Source: Effrenium voratum
Lineage: Eukaryota > Sar > Dinophyceae > Suessiales > Symbiodiniaceae
Direction of reading: 5' to 3'
DNA: 64,000 bases
Assembly: GCA_963377175.1 (NCBI GenBank)
Contig: CAUJNA010003296.1
Span: 123,501-187,500 of the forward strand
Shown here: positions 8,440-60,710 of the stretch, piece after piece
How the letters are laid out: each line of letters starts with the position of its first letter
Numbering within the stretch: the stretch's first letter is position 1
Notes under the pieces: generated by a model
The model's database searches: none
Told to the model about the DNA's origin: nothing
What the model saw: the letters and a program-made list of their open reading frames with translations, nothing else
Translations under genes and position numbers: made by a program

Positions 8440-9661
8440 TCACCACGACCCCCGCTCAAGGAGGCCCAAAGCGCCTGGCGCAAGCCAAAGGGGCGATCTC
8501 TGGCAAGGTGACCTCCAGCATGCACTGGGGCACCTTCAAGTCCTTTGTGGGTTCCTGATCCGAGAGAAGAAGATCGAAGCTTCCAACATTCTCCTTCATG
8601 ATGTGCTTCGAAAAAGCTTCATCACGGACTACTTCCGTTGGATGGGCGACACCGAGACCGTCACGATGCGGGGCACCACCTACGACGGGAAAACCATCCG
8701 GCTGCACACGCGGGGTCTGAGCACCGTGGTGCAATGTGTGCTTGTGAAGAGGCCCCTTCGGAAGGGCGAGAAGAAGGAGCACCGCCGCAAAAAGATGGCC
8801 ACCGTTCAAATGCAGAGGCCAAGAAGAGAACCGCCCAGGGCAAGACTGGAGGGCCTTCGATCAGGGCGATGGAATCCAAGCCCGAGCCCCTCAATCTCGA
8901 GCAGATCAAGGGAGGGGTGTGGCACCACGCTCTGAAGGAGGAGCGCTTGCGACAGAAAATCGCTGGGCTCAACATGGAGCAGACGCCCCACGAGAACTGG
9001 CTGTACATGTCTTACCTGGCGGCCCGCCTCCGCGCGGCCTGGCTTTGCTTCCATTTCGTGATGCTCACGTTGGAGCGCAACCAGTGTGCGTATGATCTTG
9101 TCCTTGAGCGGAATCTGTTGATTCGTGATGATGACATCACGGTGTTTGCTCCCGTCGGGGCACAGGCGGGTTTTGACACAAACTGTCAACGAAGTTTCCA
9201 CACCTGACTCCTTTCCCACACCTCGCTCCAACGCGTTTGTTTGCCCTCCCTGTCAGGCAACAAAGACGGAGCCCCAGAAAAGGATGAGCCGGGGCTACTT
9301 CGTCAGCAGGAAGTTTCTTCCCGCCTCGTGGACCGGCGTACTCCGCCGCTACTTGGCAGAGGACTTACCCGTGCTGAAGGAGTACTTCGCTCTTCCCGAC
9401 GGGCCCGTTTTTGATCCAGCAGCAGAAGTGACTGCGGAGGGACACCACGAGATCGCTCTGTTTCAGTACGTCAGCAAGGATAACCTGCGCCGAGCAATGG
9501 ACCAGGTGGCGAAAGTGAAGTGCAATCAGATCAGGTGATCCTGTGAGAAGGGAGCTGATTGACCACTTTCGAGGCCATTCGGAGCAGGTGTCCTTGAAAC
9601 ACTACCATGCTGCCGATCCCATGGCCATGTCAAAGGCCATGTGGAAGTTCGCAGGGGTCTA
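8440..9661 (+). pseudogene. Possible tyrosine-recombinase gene of a resident mobile element, broken
   Basis: GC-rich, intronless coding-like sequence spread over several frames. An N-terminal helical part (WGTFKSF, then FLIREKKIEASNILLHDVLR and SFITDYFRWM) resembles the SAM-like core-binding domain of tyrosine recombinases. A middle part (LERNQCAYDLVLERNLLIRD) could hold the first catalytic Arg. The end, in yet another frame, reads ELIDHFRGHSEQVSLKHYHA, which fits the G-H-S...Y box with the nucleophilic Tyr, and stops with TAG at 9661. Frame changes lie near 8550, 8820, 9190 and 9545. The composition is host-like, not like the adjacent AT-rich island. The assignment is by motif only; an unrelated degenerate retrogene is possible. 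Confidence 0.4.
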
Positions 9662-9670
9662 GGGACAACG

Positions 9671-9862
9671 GGTGGGGGTGGGGTGGGGTGGGGTGGGGTG
9701 GGGTGGGGTGGGGTGGGGTGGGGTGGGGTGGGGTGGGGTGGGGTGGGGTGGGGTGGGGTGGGGTGGGTTGGGGGGGTTGGGGGGGTTGGGGTGGGTGGTG
9801 GGTGGGTGGGTGGGTGGGTGGGTGGGTGGGGGTGGGTGGGTGGGTGGGTGGGTGGTGGTTCT
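9671..9862. repeat. G-rich array, (GGGGT)n passing into (GGGT)n
   Basis: Third G-rich array on the same strand: GGGGT units to about 9766, then GGGT/GGGTT units. It directly follows the stop codon of the broken recombinase-like gene. Confidence 0.95.
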
Positions 9863-11213
9863 TGTCTGCGTGGGGTTTGGGCTGTTTGGCGGGCGGGGGT
9901 TTGCTAGGTTGGCGTCAGGTTGGCGGAAATGTCTGAGGCATGTTTTCTCTTTCTTTGAGGGTTTCAGTTTCCGTTCAGAAAAAGGGAAGGCCGTTTTTAC
10001 CCTGGCCACTGGAGGTCTTGGGCACGATTTGGTTGGCGGTTTCTGGTGGCGTGGTTGCTGGTTTGCTGGTCCCGGTGCGAGGGGATTCAGGGCTTTGAGG
10101 CTCTCTCCCTTTTGGACGGCGTAGAACCCAATGGATCAGGACGCTCCCCTTTTCCGGGGTTTCTTCCCGAAATGAGGGAATGACCGCCCTAACCACATCC
10201 CGCTGTTGGTTTCCTTTTCACAGATCGGTTGATTCTCGAGGAGCTTCCCGAACCAGAAAGCGACCTGGTGTCTTTTTAGGGCACCCACAATACGGTGGTT
10301 TTCCATTGGTTTTTCATTGAGAACCACCAATTAAAAGGGTACCCTCAGCAAAAAAGACGCACCACCCAGATTGCTGGTGTCGACCCAACCAGGCTTCGCC
10401 ACCATCCTGCTGGGCCTTGCAGCAGCCCGGAAGCAAGAAAAACTGGCTGAACAACGGCCGAGATGTTTGCTGAGGGGAGGGTGCTGGATTTTTTTTATAC
10501 GCTGACAAAGCTACGGGACAGTCTGCACGGTGGTTAGCTCGGTTTTGTCTTGGGCGCATCGATATTTTTTGTCCGGGGCAATACAAGATACATGTTTCTC
10601 TTACGAGGGAGACAAAGAGTCCGGTTTGAAGGTCTCCCACAACGCCATTCCAACTATTGCTTAGGCCATCATGGTAAAATAATTCCAAGCTTGCTTCACC
10701 GGTGAGGCAGGGTTGCTTCAGATGATCAAAAGACAAGGGCAGGACATTAGTTTGATTTCCTTCGGTTTCCCTTCAGGCCAAAACTTTTCCCATGTTTGAC
10801 GAAGTAGCCCTGTGAAGGTCTTTTCGGGTTGAGTATGTTAAAGCGAAAAGGTGACCTGTGAACTCTTAGTGGCACCTCAAGCTGGAACGGGGAGCTCTTG
10901 GCTGATGGGTGGCTCGTCTCTCTCTCGCTCTCTTTGTTTTGAGGGTGCTCTTGTGGGTTGGCTTTCTGCAGGGACACCAAAAAGGAAACCAGGTGAAAAA
11001 GACACCCATTTTTAAACCTTTCCAAGCATATGGCCGTGGGTCAACGCCAATGGGATCCCATTTTGGGGTAGGTGAATTCACCACCCGTTTTAGAACCTAT
11101 TTTAGTGGGGATTGGGATGTTCACTGGGGGCGCGATTTTGGTTTTGACCCATGGTCATATTGGTAGAACCAGTCTTGGGCCCCGCCGCAACTCGCGCGCG
11201 AACATAGCTCGAG
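9863..11213. other. Intron/intergenic sequence, no gene seen
   Basis: Mixed-composition sequence with no convincing exon. It includes one copy (about 11047-11130) of the dispersed repeat built around GGTGAATTCACC. It is probably part of the large intron of the transporter gene. Confidence 0.4.
11047..11130 (+). repeat. Dispersed repeat R1, copy 1
   Basis: Core GGTGAATTCACC flanked by a TGGGATCCCA palindrome and a TGGGATGTTCACTGGGG end. Further copies: 54123-54204 in the same orientation, 24995-25084 and 46152-46242 inverted. Nested palindromes and short size suggest a MITE-like element. Confidence 0.7.
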
Positions 11214-11294
11214 GTCACGGTGACCTGCAAGGCGTTTCGCGAGCAGCGGGCGGCCGGGGAGACATACGGGCACCTGGCCTCGGAGAAGAACGAG
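11214..11294 (+). CDS. Candidate C-terminal exon of the EamA-like transporter
   Basis: After AG at 11212-11213 it reads VTVTCKAFREQRAAGETYGH then LASEKNE, before a GC donor at 11295. It looks like the end of a membrane helix running into a basic cytosolic tail, as expected after the last EamA helix. About eight to ten residues are missing between the exon ending at 1818 and this one; a small exon between them was not found. If the link is right, the virus-like island lies inside an intron of this gene. Confidence 0.4.
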
Positions 11295-11721
11295 GCGCAG
11301 AAGGGGCCGCCGGGTTCTTCGGCCGGAGGGTTTCGTTTCACTCAGGAAATGGATTGGAATTCATTGGACCCAAACGTGGGCAGGTTTTCGTTTTGGTTTC
11401 CCTTACACAAAACGCCACACCATGAGAAGGGGCACCGGACCAAGGGACTCCAGGTCTTGAAGGCAACAGCCCGCGAACGTGCGGAGATACCGATTTCGAT
11501 TTTGCGGCATGGGCGCGTCTCAAGCTTTACTTCTAACACCAGCTTTTGGTGTTTGCACGCAGACCAAACGGAAACAAATCACGAGCAACAGGGTCTTCAT
11601 TTCAAAAACAACTGATCTCTTCCCCTATTTTTTGAGGGTCTTTGGTTGGTTGATCCCTATTTTCCGGGGCTTTGGTTGTTCGTTTCAGGGTCCCCTCTTT
11701 GGAGCGACTCAAATCGGCCAG

Positions 11722-11804
11722 GACAGCCCCCCGGCGAGCACGGACTGCTGCGCTGTCGTGGCAGAGGCGGCGGATGCCCAGGCCGTGTACGGCAAGAGGA
11801 GCCG
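11722..11804 (+). CDS. Candidate tail exon of the transporter gene
   Basis: GAC start after AG at 11720-11721, reading DSPPASTDCCAVVAEAADAQ then AVYGKRSR, with a GC donor at 11805 in phase 2. Ala/Asp-rich, low complexity, consistent with a cytosolic tail. Phases on both sides agree with the neighbouring candidate exons (phase 0 in, phase 2 out). Confidence 0.4.
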
Positions 11805-12199
11805 GCCGGGTCTGCCGGGAGACTTTTCTGGGGTGGGTTTCCCTTTGAGTGGGTTTCTTAAAGGGGCGATCGGGTACGTCACGTGAGTGGGTGCCCATGG
11901 CTATAACCCAATTAGTATCCTGCCCCTTTGAGTTGTCCTTTTCGGGGATACCCGCTTTGGGTGCCACATATTTTTGGAGGTCCCCCATAAAATGACATAC
12001 CCGAATAAGGAGGAGAAGAGTGGGTCGATCAAAGCAGAGCAGAAAACTCGCTAAAAATGAAGAGACGCAAGAAAGATCAAGCAATTAGAAGCACATACCA
12101 AAAACAGTGAAGCAAAGAAGAGAGTGAGGTTCTTTAGTGGACCCAACTGAAGCAATTTTCGATTGCACCGTAGCGCCACATTTCGCACTGCCCCCGCAG

Positions 12200-12269
12200 G
12201 AGCTTCTTCGATGAGGCGCCGGCGCCTTGGGCGCTTGCGCTGGAGCCGGCAGGTTGTATGGAGTGCTAG
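12200..12269 (+). CDS. Candidate terminal exon of the transporter gene
   Basis: After AG at 12198-12199, one base completes the previous codon and the frame reads SFFDEAPAPWALALEPAGCM, then Glu-Cys and TAG at 12267-12269. The incoming phase fits the exon at 11722-11804. Splicing onward from a donor inside the exon is possible. Confidence 0.35.
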
Positions 12270-12683
12270 CGGCGAGCCAGTGCTGAAACCTACCAAGAGA
12301 GGAACAGGGGAGTTCTATGGGTTGGTTGCTCGTTGGCTGAACCTTCCACCATTAACTTGTAAGAGAAATGTCTCCGACCCACTCACTAGCCAAGCGCCAT
12401 CTTTTTTGCTAGGGTTCAGTTGACCAACCCTTTGCAAGCGTCACATGTATGCAACAGCAGTCAAGGCGGGTTTCCCTGGTGACTACAGACTGACATATCC
12501 GATATCCAGGTAGCCCCAAGCTTCAAGGTTCAAACGCCCCTTCACTCGGGATAGAACACTTGAAGAAGGTTGTACTTCTTAATTAAGCCACCAACAGAAC
12601 CGAATCATCATGCCGTCGATTGCTCCAAGCGAATCCGGGGTTATTGCGCACAAACTTTCTACCCTCAGACGGTGGGGGCTGTA

Positions 12684-12769
12684 GGTGAAAGTAGATGGCA
12701 CAACTTCCAATGGTTGAGTCATTCCTTTTACTTGCCCACATGGAGGCAGTTGTGCCGTCTACCTTCACC
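12684..12769. mobile_element. Foldback (MITE-like) element, family G, copy 1
   Basis: Inverted repeat: GGTGAAAGTAGATGGCACAA at 12684 pairs with its near-exact complement ending at 12769. A related copy lies at 48662-48754 with the same arm sequence. No coding capacity. Confidence 0.7.
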
Positions 12770-13612
12770 CTGGTGTAGCTCAACATGCCGGAGTTTTGGA
12801 GTGTGGAATGGCAAGAAAGCCGCATGCTCCAGCCTGTGGCTGTTGCAGGCAATTCATCAGGCTTTTTCCGTGTTTTGGGCCCGGTGTGATCCCAGTTGGC
12901 CGTGGCTCAAAATTAACGACTTAGGGTTACGCAGGTTTTAGTCTTTGGTTCCATTGGCCACGGTGCCATTTTGGTACATGTCTTTGACCCACAGCCACTT
13001 CGGAGACTTACCATCGTAAGTGGGTGATAGCCATGGTGAACCATTTCAGTGAGTGTTGGGGTTGCTTTTTCCTCCGCCCCGATCTCAACTCGTAGCCAAG
13101 GCCCGGGGAGACGCGGGAGCGCCAGATGATCCACGAGCTGCAGGGCGACGGCTTCAGCCCCTCGTTGTTTGATCCATCTCTTGGTTTGGTTTCTCTTTGC
13201 CAACCACGGGTCACGCTCAAGAAAGATGAGCCCCCCAACGGTTGTTTGGGTTCCATATGGATTCTGAAGACTTGGCAGGTCAATTTTTGGACCCTAGACT
13301 TTGAGGTAAAAGTGGCAATGGCTAACACAAAGATGATACCAAGAGTACATTCATGACTAAATGATTTGTTCATTACCCCACATCGCAGGGTTAGTATAAG
13401 CAGGCTCTACGACTCCTGCCCGGAGCGGTTCGGAAGATTCAAATCCTCGAGCCTCATTCTTTCTGCCTGTGAGAGGCTCGGGGCCCCACTTGAAATATCC
13501 GCCTCGGCTCTTTTGGAAATTCCTTTTCTTCCCCCCGACAAAAGAAAAAGCAAGAAAAGCAAAAACACGACAAAACAAAACACAACACACGAACGAACAA
13601 ACAACCAGACAA

Positions 13613-13684
13613 ACAAACAAGCTAGCAAACAAACAAACAAACAAACAAACAAACAAACAAACAAACAAACAAACAAACAAACAA

Positions 13685-13748
<64 letters not shown>

Positions 13749-13805
13749 ACAAACAAACAAGCAAACAAACAAGCAAACAAACAAGCAAACAAACAAGCAA
13801 ACAAA
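13613..13805. repeat. Tetranucleotide array (AAAC)n / (AAGC)n
   Basis: Runs of CAAA and CAAG units in blocks: AAAC first, then AAGC, then alternating. The reverse-complement version (GTTT/GCTT) occurs at 26375-26560. Long frames of Lys/Gln/Thr or Cys/Leu/Phe over it are artefacts. Confidence 0.95.
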
Positions 13806-16360
13806 GGTATTTGGGGTGATCAGCAGGTGATTTGCCCTTGCTGCTCCCGTCTCGCATGGATGTAAGGCCAAAAGCAGGCGGAGCTGGCGCTAGCGAAGGT
13901 GAACTGGTCGAGCGTCCAGGCGTCGGTCTAGAACCGAACAGCACACGTACGTGGCATGAAAAAGGACCAGGGGCTGTCTTATTTTTGGGTACTCTTTGTT
14001 TGGTGGTTTTAAAAGGACATCAAAAGGAACGCAGCCATTTTGCGGGCCTGGGTGCTTGTTCTTATTTTACACAAAAGAGACCGAAGGGGGATGGTTTTGT
14101 GTGGATTCATGTCTGCTGCGGATCCGCCCCTGCTTGGAATTGGGTATGGTCGTGGACCTCACGGGTTGTAGGGTTCCTAATATGGGACCCAGGACCGTGG
14201 CACCCACCAGTCTATTGTCCATATCCCGCGGAGTTTCTCTCGAGGCTTTGAAAAGGGGGGCGGGTTCCTCCCAAGGGTTGGTCGGAGCCCTTAGGCCTTT
14301 TCCTGGAACTTCTGCTTTGGGCCGACTCGCACAGCCCATCAACCAATGTGACCAAGCCAAGCGCCAAGGGGCTTCTCCTTTGCCAGGGTTGCTCGCCCAA
14401 AGATGATCCAAAAGCTCGTTGCTTCACTCACCTACATCGGACGACCGCCCCCCTCTCGTGCGCACGGCCAAGCCAAAAGCTTGTTGCAGAACCGTAGTTC
14501 TTTTGGCTTTCCTCTTACCAGGTATCAGTTACGGCTCCTGGCCTGCGCATACCAGGCGATTTTTTCGGGCAGAAGGAGCTCGCCCATGTGGCTGGTGCTC
14601 ATGTCTGCTTTTGACTTCGAAAGGGCCCAGAGCGTCTTTCTCCCATTTTCCTCAGGCGTGTGAGGTTTTTGTAACCCCAAGGAGTCCACTCCTTTTTTCT
14701 TATAGTTGAATAGCAGGCTCGGCCAAGTAAATCCCAGCCACTGATTACTTTCAGACGACATAGATAGGTGCCCCAATTTAACAACCGTCTGGCGGTTGTT
14801 CGTTGGTTTTGCAGCTTCTTCCATTAGCAGTTCACTGTTCTGCGTTCCTCACAGCGAGCTATTGGTAACGAACTGATGCCACTGGCCAACAAGCAACTTT
14901 TGGTTGCCAATTCGATTCCTGGGTGCTCGTTTTAGCTTAAACACTCAGACTCTAGCTCTCAAAAGGGGACCCCAAGGGGGTTTTTTGAACAGGGGGTGCT
15001 GGGCATGTGTGTTTTTTCAAAGGCTTGGTGCTTCATATCTTCTATTTTCCCTTGGGTTACGGAATCTATCACTGGACATGTAGTGATTTTTCCCAGGCAA
15101 AGGCGCAAACGGCGGGTTGTTTCTGACGGTTCAGGCGGCTCGGGACGTGCTGCTCGACGTGAAGTACGTTTTGGGCCAAGCGCCCAACGGCGCCGTTGCC
15201 GGCGGAAACGGCGCCGTTTCGGCTGCTGGCACGCCCGGCGTGGCCGAGAAGGGGCAGCTGAGAGCTTAGCTTACCCCAATGTTGAGAGAGCTGTCAAACG
15301 GTTGCTTTTGGATCGGAACACTCTTAAAACTGTGGGTGTGCTGTTTAAAGATGCTTCTTTGGGATTGCTGAGTTTGCGGGTGTGCTTTGTTTGCAAATCC
15401 TGATTCTATTCTGAGGGTGATTTCCTTTCTAGCTTTTCCTTCATGGAACATGTTGTATTTTTCTTGGCTTTCCTTAAGTGTTCTCCAGTTGGCATTCCTG
15501 CAACTGAATCAACCGGAAAAGGGTTCAAGATTCCTTGGCCTTCTTGTGTTTTTCACCTTTTCCCTTAGCCCGCAAAGAGGCAAAGAGGCGATCCGAATGT
15601 CACACGGAGGGCCTCCCCACCGGGACTCACCGCTTCTCACCTCTCGTTTTCCCGCGCTCGCGCAAAAGGAGAGGTGCGCGCGGAGGTCACCGAGTCATAG
15701 TGGGAGACCTGCCAAAGGGACCTGACAAGTCATGGGACGCGCTGGTTTTGCCCTCCCCATGAACCCACCGGAGAGCCCACGTCATGCTGGCTTCTTTTGT
15801 AGCCATGGTTTTTTCTGATTGTATTGACACACGGTTGACGGTGCTTCCGACCCCTGCACCCCTCTTAGTGAACCAGCCTTACATTGGGGGTGACATCATT
15901 TCAGCCAAAGGAATGGCTCAAAACCTTGCAAGCAAGGAGGGCTTCGTTTGGTGCCGAGAAAGGACCTTTTCCGATTGTGGCGATTGATTCGGTCGAATGG
16001 GAGGACACTGCCTACGAGGGGCTTTTAGTCGGGATTCGGATTGGCCGTGTTGCCAGTCCTTTGTACTACTTGGAATCTTGGAGATCTCCAACTTTTCGGT
16101 TTTGGAAGTATTGAAGTAACGCAGATGCACAGGTGGTGTTGCTTGTGCCTGCTCCGATCGAATAGATTTGATCCTGTTTTCCCCCTTCCAACCAGGACCG
16201 AAGATCTGGGGGGCCCATTCTTGTGGACCCCCAAAGTCGGGGGTTAGTAAGCCTTACTGAGGGGGGCCAACTAAGGCTTAAAAGAGGATCAAACTTATTC
16301 GGGGAGGTTGCGCCATCTACTTGCACCCAACTGTCCTAGGCTGCAACTGTATCCCTGCAG

Positions 16361-16424
16361 GTACCAAGACTGGTACGCCAAGCTCACCTCCAGCTACTAC
16401 AACGGGAACGGCTTTCTGAAGTGA
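16361..16424 (+). CDS. Terminal exon of the unrecognised upstream gene
   Basis: After CTGCAG at 16355-16360, one base completes a codon and the frame reads YQDWYAKLTSSYYNGNGFLK followed by TGA at 16422-16424. The aromatic- and Lys-rich composition and the clean stop are unlike intron sequence. It needs a phase-2 upstream donor, which was not fixed. Confidence 0.45.
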
Positions 16425-18335
16425 CGGATCGGCCCCTGTCGGGTTTGGGATGACTCGAGCAAAGGACCCATCAGAATTGGTCATTCACATGGTAGTAAGG
16501 GTCCTTAATAGCCACTATAGTGATTCCTATTGATAACGGGAACTGTGACCATAGGCCATACAAGGAATTGACCATGTCACTTTAGTCCCCTGAACCTTTG
16601 GTGTCCTTCGAGTTATCAGGTTGGTTGGAACCAAACTCGTTGCGCTTTCCGCTTGTGAAATCCATCCATTTTTCAGCCAAAAGAGCACCTACCTTGACTA
16701 AAAGTCGTAAGAGGTCCCTTCTTCTGCCCGTGACAGAACCTTTTAGTTGCCACTACACGGAGTTTCCTCTTGGGTCGATGTTCTTCTTGTGGGGAAGCAG
16801 AGGGAGCATTTCCACTAGCCATGGGGCCGATGCGAAAAGGGGTTTCGTTCACAACGGACCTTTCGAAGAGAGCACCAGGAATCCGTGGACCCGTCGTTTC
16901 CCAGGCGGCCCGAAATCCTTTTTTCCCGGCCCTTCGATCGAAGGGCCGGCAGTGCCTCAAATTCCTGGCTGGGCCGTTCAATTGGCTTTGCCCGACTTGC
17001 AATTTGATGGAAGGGACCCGAGGGGGTGCATCAGAAAGGAGACTCCTGCAAAAGTCGCGTTTGTGTTGGGTTTCAGGGGATCACATAGGTTTGCTGGGTT
17101 TTGGGGGTGAGCTAATGAGCAGCTGATGGCCATTTCCCCTTTCACCAAGCAATCGAGCAACTGGTGTGATTTCCGACAAGGTCAAACAGCAACACTGGGG
17201 ACGTACTTGGACTCGAGGGAAAATGGTTGCCAAACTCGCTGGTTTGGGTCATGTTCAGCCCGGTTCGGTCCCTGAGAATTTCTATTTCAAGCTGCAAGAT
17301 CTCGACAGCGAACCGAGGGCTGTTCGGTCTATGTTTAGTCAAGGTCCTTGCGAGCGGCTTCGTCTTCCTTTAGTTCCGAAAGCATTCGGCTTGATTCACA
17401 GACACCAGGAAGTTCTAGTATTTCCCCGTAGTGGAACTCGGATTGGAAAAGATGCCACTTTGAACAGCCCAGTCTGTAAATGCAAAGCTCCTCAGGGCTT
17501 GATGGATCCTTTGACAAGTAAGCCGCTTCTTGTTGTTGATGTGTACAGACTATGATATCCATGCATAATATGTATATATATATATATATCCAAACACTAA
17601 CATACGTAAGTACGTACACACATACATACGCAGAGAATTGGAGGCTTAATGTTGGCTTCTGTTTCAGCCACCCCCAAAACGGGTGCAAGCTTTGAACAAG
17701 GCCACCCACATGCATTTGGGGGAAGAATGCGCTAGTAAGGGCATTTGAGCTGGATTTTATCTTTGTCTAGCTTGAGCCAAAATCAAAACCGATGAAGGTT
17801 AGGGGACAGTTCCAACCATACATGTATACGAGCGGCTGCGGCAACTTCTTGGCTTCTTGAAGTTTGCATTCTCAAATCACCATGACACCCAAACAGGGGA
17901 TCCGATTCACAGGATGGGTTTATGGTACTGTTTTGGCACGCCTACTGTCAAGCTAAATAACGAGGAAGCCTTAGGAAGGACAATTCGTGTTTAAGAGCCC
18001 CCACGAGTCAGCCAACCTGGACAGAGCCTTCCTTAAGCCGTTTTTCTTTGCTTTCCTTTTCGTGATTTGAGGGAAACATGGCCAATTCAATTTCGGTGAA
18101 GCACAGGATTCATCAGCCCAATGTCCGTGCCGAATGTCGAATGTCGCCGCCATGCCGCGCCGTTTTCTTTTCAGCGACAGCGACTTACCGACGGTAGGGC
18201 AGTGAATCAGGTGCGCCCACCCATCATTGCCAAGAGTCCCTCAGTTTTCGTTTCTGCACCTAGCGTATGCTTGCTTGGTACTGACCACTTCTGATCGAAC
18301 GCTTCGCTGCGCGGCATGCGGCGTGTACTGAAAAT

Positions 18336-18400
18336 CGCTTCGGCAGAACGCTTCGGCAGAACGCTTCGGCAGAACGCTTCGGCAGAACGCTTCGGCAGAA
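18336..18400. repeat. 13-bp tandem repeat, five exact units
   Basis: Unit CGCTTCGGCAGAA repeated five times head to tail without change, ending in an A/G run. Perfect identity suggests recent expansion. Confidence 0.9.
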
Positions 18401-19156
18401 AGGGGGCTCGGGGACTTGTTTAGACGTTGATTGGGTTTGTGCAGGTCAGGTCAAACTTGCCATGGTTTATTTGGATGTGTCCTTTTTGCACCCCCAAAGA
18501 AAAATAATGGTGGCTTTCCTTTGATTTCCAAATACCACAAAAGTAAGAGAGTACCAAATGCAAAAAGACAGACCCATTTGGGAGGGAGACATGTTGCAAG
18601 CTCACTGAATGTAAATCCAACGGAAGCGGACTGTGGTAAGGTGTGGGAAGACTGGTTTGGGCAAGCGATGGTCCACTTCCATGATTGTGATGAGGGTAAA
18701 CCAAAAGGTGATTGGTTTTTGAACAGAAAGGGCTGAATGGTTCCACACGCTTGGGCGTAGGCTTCATGTTTGGCTGCCGGAAGTTGCTTGGTCACTAGTC
18801 GACACACAGGGCCCACAAGTGGTTGTTTTCCTGTGAAAAGCACACCTCCATGAATTTTATCCCATAGCATGCAAGGACCAGACACCAAGAGCCACTCTCC
18901 CCGGAGACCACCCAAAAAGCGTCAAGGGGCTATGTGCAGTCAACACACCCTTTTTACTTCCTCTTTACTTGGGGATATCTTGGGGTTAGTAGGAAATTCA
19001 CCTTGATTTAAAGGGACACCGCCTGACATGCCTCACCTGCAAACACCAGACTTGCAATTGGTGTTGACAGCAAAGTGGGCCCCAAAACAAAGCATGTTTG
19101 AAGGAGATTCCCACAAGGACCCTTCGGTAACCTGTGTGAGTTTGAAGGATGAGTTT

Positions 19157-19259
19157 CTCACTTCCTGAGTTCTTGGACATTGTTTCTTTTTGGGAAGACC
19201 ATTGTAGTGGTGAACAAACAGTTTGGCCTTTTTCGGCCCATCTACTCAGGAAGTGAGAT
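19157..19259. repeat. Foldback with TCTCACTTCCTGAG arms
   Basis: TCTCACTTCCTGAG near 19157 and its complement CTCAGGAAGTGAGA near 19246-19259 enclose about 75 bp. No open frame; possibly a MITE remnant. Confidence 0.55.
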
Positions 19260-19767
19260 TTGGAGAAGCCCTTCAGCACCGAACGTCCAGTTGGCCGTTT
19301 TGAGCGGTCTCCTGGTAAAACGGCCTGGATAAATCCGCACCATGTTAGCACAAAGAGTCAATGGGTTTCCGGCTTAGTTGGGGTCGCGGACATTTTCGCA
19401 TTCTGTGGCTTTTGGGATGTGAGCCGTCAGCTTTGGCTCAAAAGTGGGGAATGGGTGAGCTCGATCTGACAGCTCAACCTTAGGCGAGATCTGCTGGATC
19501 CACCCCGCATAGCATGGTGCGACTGGCGACAGCCTTCCATCACTTCACCCTGTTCAAATCTCGGTCCAAATCGACCAAGCCAAAATCGACAAAACGAAAG
19601 CAACAAGAAGGGACAGAAAGTCAAACGAAAGCATAGCCACAACGACATGAACAGCAAAGATGCATACAACCACACCAAACAGAAACGACCAAAGAAGGAA
19701 CAAGCATACACATAGCCACACTGGCCAAAAAAAAGGAATCAAGAGAGACGACTTGAGACCACGCATC

Positions 19768-60710
<40,943 letters not shown>

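Larger units (their letters stand above)
13101..16424 (+). other. Exon-like pieces of an unrecognised gene
   Basis: GC-rich short segments with AG|G starts and GC ends occur in one direction. About 13101: PGETRERQMIHELQGDG. About 13404: LYDSCPERF. 13878-13919: AELALAKVNWSSVQ, phase 0 to 0. 15135-15179: AARDVLLDVKYVLGQ, phase 0 to 0, with GC donors after both. 15674: VRAEVTE. The terminal exon is at 16361-16424. The two phase-0 exons join cleanly; the other joins are uncertain. The predicted segments are helical and charged. No family was recognised. Confidence 0.35.
16425..19767. other. Intergenic region between two plus-strand genes
   Basis: No convincing exon. An open frame at 17166-17555 (129 codons) has no recognisable motif and no exon-like borders. 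The region also holds a TA run near 17573-17590, a 13-bp tandem repeat (18336-18400) and a foldback (19157-19259). The promoter and any trans-splicing acceptor of the POC1-like gene should lie in its last few hundred bases; none could be identified. Confidence 0.4.

Noticed and set aside
8092..8935. Gly/Val/Trp- and Pro/Thr/His-rich frames over the second G-rich array
   Set aside because: Repeat artefacts; only the part after 8440 resembles coding sequence.
8440..9661. Recombinase-like gene as the integrase of the AT-rich island
   Set aside because: Base composition is host-like and a G-rich array separates it from the island; ownership cannot be supported.
15126..15268. Longer reading of the 15135 exon to TAG at 15268
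   Set aside because: The added part is a Gly/Ala-rich GC-rich stretch, and a GC donor at 15180 keeps phase 0; the long form remains possible but unsupported.
13101..16424. Joining these exon-like pieces into the transporter gene
   Set aside because: A plausible stop at 12269 ends that gene, and the pieces show no membrane segments.
17166..17555. A 129-codon frame in the intergenic region
   Set aside because: No motif, no exon-type borders and no phase partner; kept only as a note.
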